Assembly (NCBI GenBank): GCA_000787465.1
Contig: JSYX01000851.1
Coordinates: 1-11,245 of the forward strand
DNA length: 11,245 bases
Source of the DNA: Thermomucor indicae-seudaticae
Taxonomy: Eukaryota > Mucoromycota > Mucoromycetes > Mucorales > Lichtheimiaceae
Reading direction: 5' to 3'
Positions 7,200 through 11,245 of this stretch are shown here, one piece after another. The position numbers were made by a program, and so were the translations under genes. Positions within the stretch are counted from its first letter, which is position 1, and every line of letters begins with the position of its first letter. The notes under the pieces were generated by a model. That model was not told the origin of the DNA, made no database searches, and worked only from the letters and a program-made list of their open reading frames with translations.

Positions 7200-10100
7200 A
7201 TCGGTCACTCTGCGAAAGAGCCAAACCGATTGACGTTTGGCTGCTATAGAAATTCTGCGAATTTCCTGTAGACCATCCGACAGCGTGGTTTGCGAAGGTG
7301 GATGTGCCAGGTACATAGCGAGAAGTGTTGGCTCCGTTCGCAGCTGCATTTTGCTTAACGTTTTTTCTGTTAAACACGCTGGACTGCGAAAGATCTTGTG
7401 TGAACGGTCCACTGGCTGAAGGGATAAACGGAATGCTGAATTGGGAAGACGGTAGTGAACCCAAATCAGACGGGATATAGCCCACAGGGTCATGCGTTTG
7501 CATGTACTCTTGGTCATAGGCCCTGCCACTTCGCCGACCTATATAATTGTAAGCAATATGGGATAAAAAATCCCGCATTCATTACTTTTACTCACTTTCG
7601 TTTGCAAGTGGCGGCTTGGCGAATGCTTCTCGGGCATCGATTTGATGGGCCAATCCTTGTCTGAACTTGTCATCTTTGCGATACTCCTTGCGAGGACGGC
7701 TGAACTGAATCATGGACACGCGAAGATTGTTCAAAGCACCATCTACGAGGCAGCCCTTTTCTTTGTAGTGTACGAGCAGATGATGCCATAAAGGATGCTA
7801 TAAAACACACATATCAGTATTAGAAGCTATAACCACTTTTAACATCGGGGTACAAACCTTGCTGAGAATCTTGGGGTTGCCGAGGATGACAACACCATAT
7901 TTTGCGCGAGTCAAAGCGACGTTCAGACGTCTGGGATCGCTCAAGAAACCGATACCCTGATGTTCATTGCTTCTCACACAGCTCAAAATAATGTAATCCT
8001 TCTCTCGTCCTTGGAATGCATCGACGCTGGCCACTTCGATTTCCTTGTACAAATCCTTCCGCAGCGAGCCGTTGAATTGCATATACTGCACAATATACGA
8101 ACGCTGACCCTCGTACGGCGTGACAATACCGATCTGCGAAGGGAGTATACCCGCCTTCATGAAACGAGTAACTATCTTCTCGCAGTTGGATGCTTCGGTG
8201 CGGTTTAGGTAAGATGTACCAGAAGTCGAGATCTCTTCGTTTCCAAGGTTCACGTAGAACATCATCGGTGTCTCCGGTACAGGCCAAGGGAAATCCACGT
8301 TCTTCCGCAAGCGTTCTTGTGTCGTGATACCGTTCTGCAAGGTACCTTCGTAGAACATATTGCTGGGGAATTCAGACAAGCAAGGATGCATACGGTATTG
8401 CACTTGCAAACGGATAGGACGGATGCCGAGAATGACCAAACGTTCAAACAAAGACTGGCACAAGCCAGCCCGTGCGGCCTTCTTGTTCATAATAACCGGG
8501 CCCAACTGCTGATGGTCACCAACCAGGACAGCTTGCTTGCAGCCCAAAATAAGCGGAATCATACATTCTGGTTCGGATGCTTGAGTCGCTTCATCCACAA
8601 GAACGGTACGGAATCGCAACTTGGCTACACGAGGATCACCAGCACCAACGCAAGTGCAGCAAATCACATCAGCGGCCTGAAATAACCCTCTGCGTTAGCC
8701 CGTAGACTAAATCTAATTTATCTAAATATTTACCTGTAAGATTTCCTTTTCACAAGCTCTTTTAAGAGCTTTGTACTTTTTCTCATCGGAAGCACTAAGT
8801 TCACCTTGTTCCCGTTTTAATTGGATAAGCTTCTGCAACTCGACATTTGTATCGTTGTTGCGAACTTGCTCATGAAGAGTCAAGAAAGACACAGGTGAAT
8901 CGAGTTCCTCACGCGACTTGGCCGTCAATCGCACCACTTTCAAACCGGTTTGATGGATTTTCTCTGCAAGCTGATCTACGGCGACATTGGACGGGGCGCA
9001 CACAAGAACCTGTCCAGGGTTCATTTTTGCCAGGTGATATACAATAGATGCCGAAGTCACTGTCTTTCCGGTACCAGGAGGGCCCTGGATTAAACTGAGC
9101 GGTTTTTGCAGGACAGATTTAACCGCGTATACTTGCGAATGATTAAGTTCCGGGAGGTTAGGTGCCGAGAACCTAATTCATACTTTAGAGCTACTACCCT
9201 TGAGCCATCAAACTTCTTGGTCAATGCTTACCTCTTGGGCATTTGAGTCTTCAACACTTGTGGTTCCACCTCATGGCCCAGAAGTCTGTGATATATATAT
9301 CCGCTGACACTGGTCTCGTCCACAGCAAAGGTCTTCATGGCAAATTGCATACGATCGAAGCTGGTTGATTTCCAGACAAAGTCCACGGAGAAGTTATGGG
9401 TACATTCCACTGGCACCTTATCAGAACGACGCAACTCCAACGCAACTTCGTCACTTACGTCTGAACAGAGCCAGTTAATACACAGTTCTTTTGCACGAGC
9501 AACTGGAGTAGTACTTACTGTTTGGAATCTTGATAACATGACCCGTCGCCTCCCAAGGCTCATGCAGCTCGCCGCGGTATCGCAAGCGTAATTCATCACC
9601 AACCGCCAGCTTCACTTCGCCCATTTCCAGCTTCGGGAAATAGAACCAGGCAATATTCTTCTGATTTAGACCGACATCCCAGCGCACAACGATATCGTCG
9701 CAGGTCTATAGGGAAGACATATGTTACATACCCTTCCACGTAAAAACCACTGTTCGACGTGTTTCTTACCTGTGATTCCTTGAGCTTCTTGTCATAATCT
9801 GCTTCCATTTTTACCAAGGGTCCGAAAATGTTTTGGTACTGGTAAGCATCTTCGTATCTGAAAACGGGCAATTGTTCATCGCCATAAGGAACATACATAT
9901 AGTTTGACGGTCTTTTCGAATCAAACTTACCTCAATAAAACCGGGTGAGGCTCGTCATCCACTCCAGGCTTTTCCAAGTCTTCCAGTGTTGCTTCACTGT
10001 TCTCCTTCCACAATTCCTCCAACTTATTGATTTGCTGAGAACTGATTTGTCGTGCACGCAATTGCTCTTGTTCGGACGGGATCTTTACAAGCCATGTAAG

Positions 10101-10835
10101 GAAACATCGGTCATCGATAAGGGGCATCCATTGCGACGTATCCCAGTTCATATCCTTAGACGAAGGAACCGCAGCACACGGCTGTCTGGAAAAATCGCAC
10201 GTCATATTTAGTTTTAGGTTCGTCTTTATACAACACTGGTGAAGAGTCGCTCACCTGCAGAGAAGAACTACAACGGTATCACTTTTTGCGGGTATAAATC
10301 CGAGCAAAAAGACATTACGGCAACCGCAGTTGTAGCATTCCAGGACGGTCTCCCCAAGGGGCGATTCTGGATGGAGCATAACCTCCTTGTGCTTTGCACG
10401 GACCAAATGGTTGATAATATGCGAACCTGACGTATTGCCTCTCGAGTTGCAAAACCAACGACTACAAGCGACGCATTTAACAACCGACGCTGTGGAATGA
10501 ATACCGCAGTAATGGCAGGCATGTTCGGGCAAATTCACTTGTTCGTCGTCGGACGTGCCACCACCCCCATTGCCGTAATCATCGGTCTCTTCAAACTGAA
10601 AATCGAAAACGAACGAGGTGGTGCCGTTGACTTTGGCATTCGCACCTTCGGCAGTTTGCGGTTGACGCCTACCGTCGAGCGACAAGGAAGCGAGCGAAAG
10701 ATCGGGGTCATGCTCGTGATGATCGATCTTTGGTTGCGTAAAGTCGTTGTTGTAATCGTACTGCTGAGACTGCGTGTCTGCAGAGAATTCCAAGTATGTA
10801 AAGTCGTCTTGCGAATTAACTTCAAAGTGATCCAT
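7186..10835 (-). CDS. UPF1: UPF1/NAM7 superfamily 1 RNA helicase, nonsense-mediated mRNA decay, 1050 aa, nine exons
   Basis: UPF1 is the ATP-dependent 5'-3' RNA helicase at the centre of nonsense-mediated decay; it binds UPF2 and release factors at terminating ribosomes in the cytoplasm. Exons: 10835-10255, 10185-9931, 9857-9770, 9705-9519, 9460-9232, 9172-8734, 8676-7858, 7797-7596 and 7538-7186 (introns 57-73 nt, GT-AG). Joined frame 3153 nt. An acidic, Gln/Asp-rich N-terminus (1-105) leads into the Cys/His-rich CH domain from C107 ([15 protein letters not shown]) through CYNCGC to RQPC near 197. The stalk/1B region follows ([16 protein letters not shown]). RecA1 has Walker A GPPGTGKT at 477-484, [10 protein letters not shown] and Walker B DEATQ at 621-625. 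Next come [33 protein letters not shown] and [13 protein letters not shown]. The C-terminus keeps [13 protein letters not shown] and several SQ sites (SSQF, LSQSS, SSQTS, LSQSD), like the SMG1-phosphorylated tail of animals but shorter. All helicase motifs look intact. Confidence 0.98.
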
Positions 10836-10850
10836 TCTGCGATTAAAGAA
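10836..10850 (-). promoter_or_regulatory. Acceptor-like site just before the UPF1 start
   Basis: On the minus strand a pyrimidine-rich tract (CCTTTTCTTTAATCGCAG) ends one base before the ATG at 10835. It resembles a splice acceptor, so UPF1 may have an intron in its 5' UTR or a short upstream exon. I could not fix a donor. Alternatively the tract is plain leader sequence. Confidence 0.3.
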
Positions 10851-10890
10851 AAGGAAGTATTCAACTGGAACTCAATTTCGTATTTAAAAG

Positions 10891-10999
10891 TGACGTTTGG
10901 CGGGTCATTTGGAAGGTTTGTTTTCATTTCCCGATTTGTGTACGTAGAACTCTTGACCAATCAGACGCTCTAAAAGTGCGTATTGTATTGTTAGCCAAT
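10891..10999. promoter_or_regulatory. Candidate UPF1 promoter: two CCAAT boxes and a TGACGT site
   Basis: CCAAT (plus strand; ATTGG when read toward UPF1) occurs at 10957-10961 and 10995-10999, and TGACGT at 10891-10896. They lie 56-164 bp upstream of the UPF1 ATG, a usual range for fungal CCAAT-binding (Hap/NF-Y) and bZIP factors. The motifs are short and binding is inferred only. Confidence 0.35.
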
Positions 11000-11072
11000 T
11001 GTTTTCTTTTTAAATGAAACGCGGAACCGAAATGCACTGTTCACATAGAAGAACCTGTAAGACCAACAGGAA
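10985..11072 (-). repeat. Diverged repeat, second copy of the 6338-6413 element
   Basis: Read on the minus strand, this stretch shares CAGGTTCTTC, TTTCGG-TCCGC, CATTT/GTATTT and AACAATTGG with the sequence upstream of the EI24-like gene, in the same order and nearly the same spacing (one 2-nt length difference). The left-edge transposase exon has CAGGTTCTTC at the equivalent place (its VRFF codons). I infer a decayed fragment of the same transposase family. One CCAAT box of the candidate UPF1 promoter lies inside it. Confidence 0.4.
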
Positions 11073-11191
11073 ATTAGACATATACTGTTTATTGATTGAA
11101 CATTTGTGTCCCTCGAAATACACTTTACATCAATTGCAAGCCGAATTTGCGCTAGCATACGATTAAACATTACGCATATGAGAAACATGTT

Positions 11192-11245
11192 TTACGCTGC
11201 CATATGGTAAGGAATACGCACCTTCCGCACAATCTGGGCTTCCAG
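11192..11245 (-). CDS. Possible 3' end of a minus-strand gene cut by the window edge
   Basis: From 11245 the minus strand reads LEAQIVRKVRIPYHMAA and stops with TAA at 11194-11192. An AATAAA lies about 100 nt downstream (near 11089-11094), consistent with a 3' UTR. GTGCGT after the AAG codon could instead be a splice donor, in which case the gene continues differently. Seventeen codons are too few to name a product, and the frame may be chance. Confidence 0.25.
   Translation of the reverse strand: MEAQIVRKVRIPYHMAA

Noticed and set aside
7960..8685. Plus-strand open frames inside the UPF1 helicase exon
   Set aside because: They are antisense shadows of the long, strongly conserved exon 8676-7858.
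10497..10973. Plus-strand open frame of 158 codons across the UPF1 start
   Set aside because: It lies antisense to the first UPF1 exon and its promoter; the minus-strand CH-domain protein is certain and this frame has no recognisable motif.
1..11245. tRNA, rRNA, CRISPR array or bacterial-type operon features
   Set aside because: None was found on either strand; gene structure is eukaryotic throughout.

Overview
The window comes from a fungal nuclear genome, most likely an early-diverging fungus of the Mucoromycota/Mucorales type. The three well-supported genes are split by many short GT-AG introns of 53-77 nt, several with CTAAC/CTGAC/TTAAC-like branch points. The UPF1 protein is close to animal UPF1 along its whole length. 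The left edge also carries a transposase N-terminus of a kind I associate from memory with Mucorales repeats. The taxonomic call is inference; the fungal/eukaryotic call rests on gene structure.

Layout. 1-70 (minus) is the start of a helix-turn-helix transposase coding exon that runs off the left edge. 252-821 (plus) is an open stretch of unknown function, probably an exon bounded by splice-like sites. About 822-4142 holds no gene I can recognise: short open stretches in changing frames, a T/G-rich simple repeat and a perfect hairpin. 4143-4874 (plus) is riboflavin kinase FMN1 in four exons. 6214-4992 (minus) is a six-exon EI24/EPG-4-family membrane protein converging on FMN1, with 117 nt between the two stop codons. 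About 6400-7200 is intergenic and carries a decayed ubiquitin-conjugating enzyme (E2) copy on the plus strand. 10835-7186 (minus) is a nine-exon UPF1/NAM7 RNA helicase of 1050 aa. The right edge has a possible 3' end of another minus-strand gene (11245-11192).

The three intact genes are unrelated housekeeping functions (FMN synthesis, ER/autophagy membrane protein, nonsense-mediated mRNA decay) and show no sign of acting as a cluster. The less ordinary content lies between them. The E2 relic's last codons run antisense across the UPF1 stop codon. A pair of diverged repeats sits upstream of both EI24 and UPF1, and resembles the transposase exon at the left edge. I found no convincing new biological system; the best leads are these relics and the unidentified exon at 252-821.
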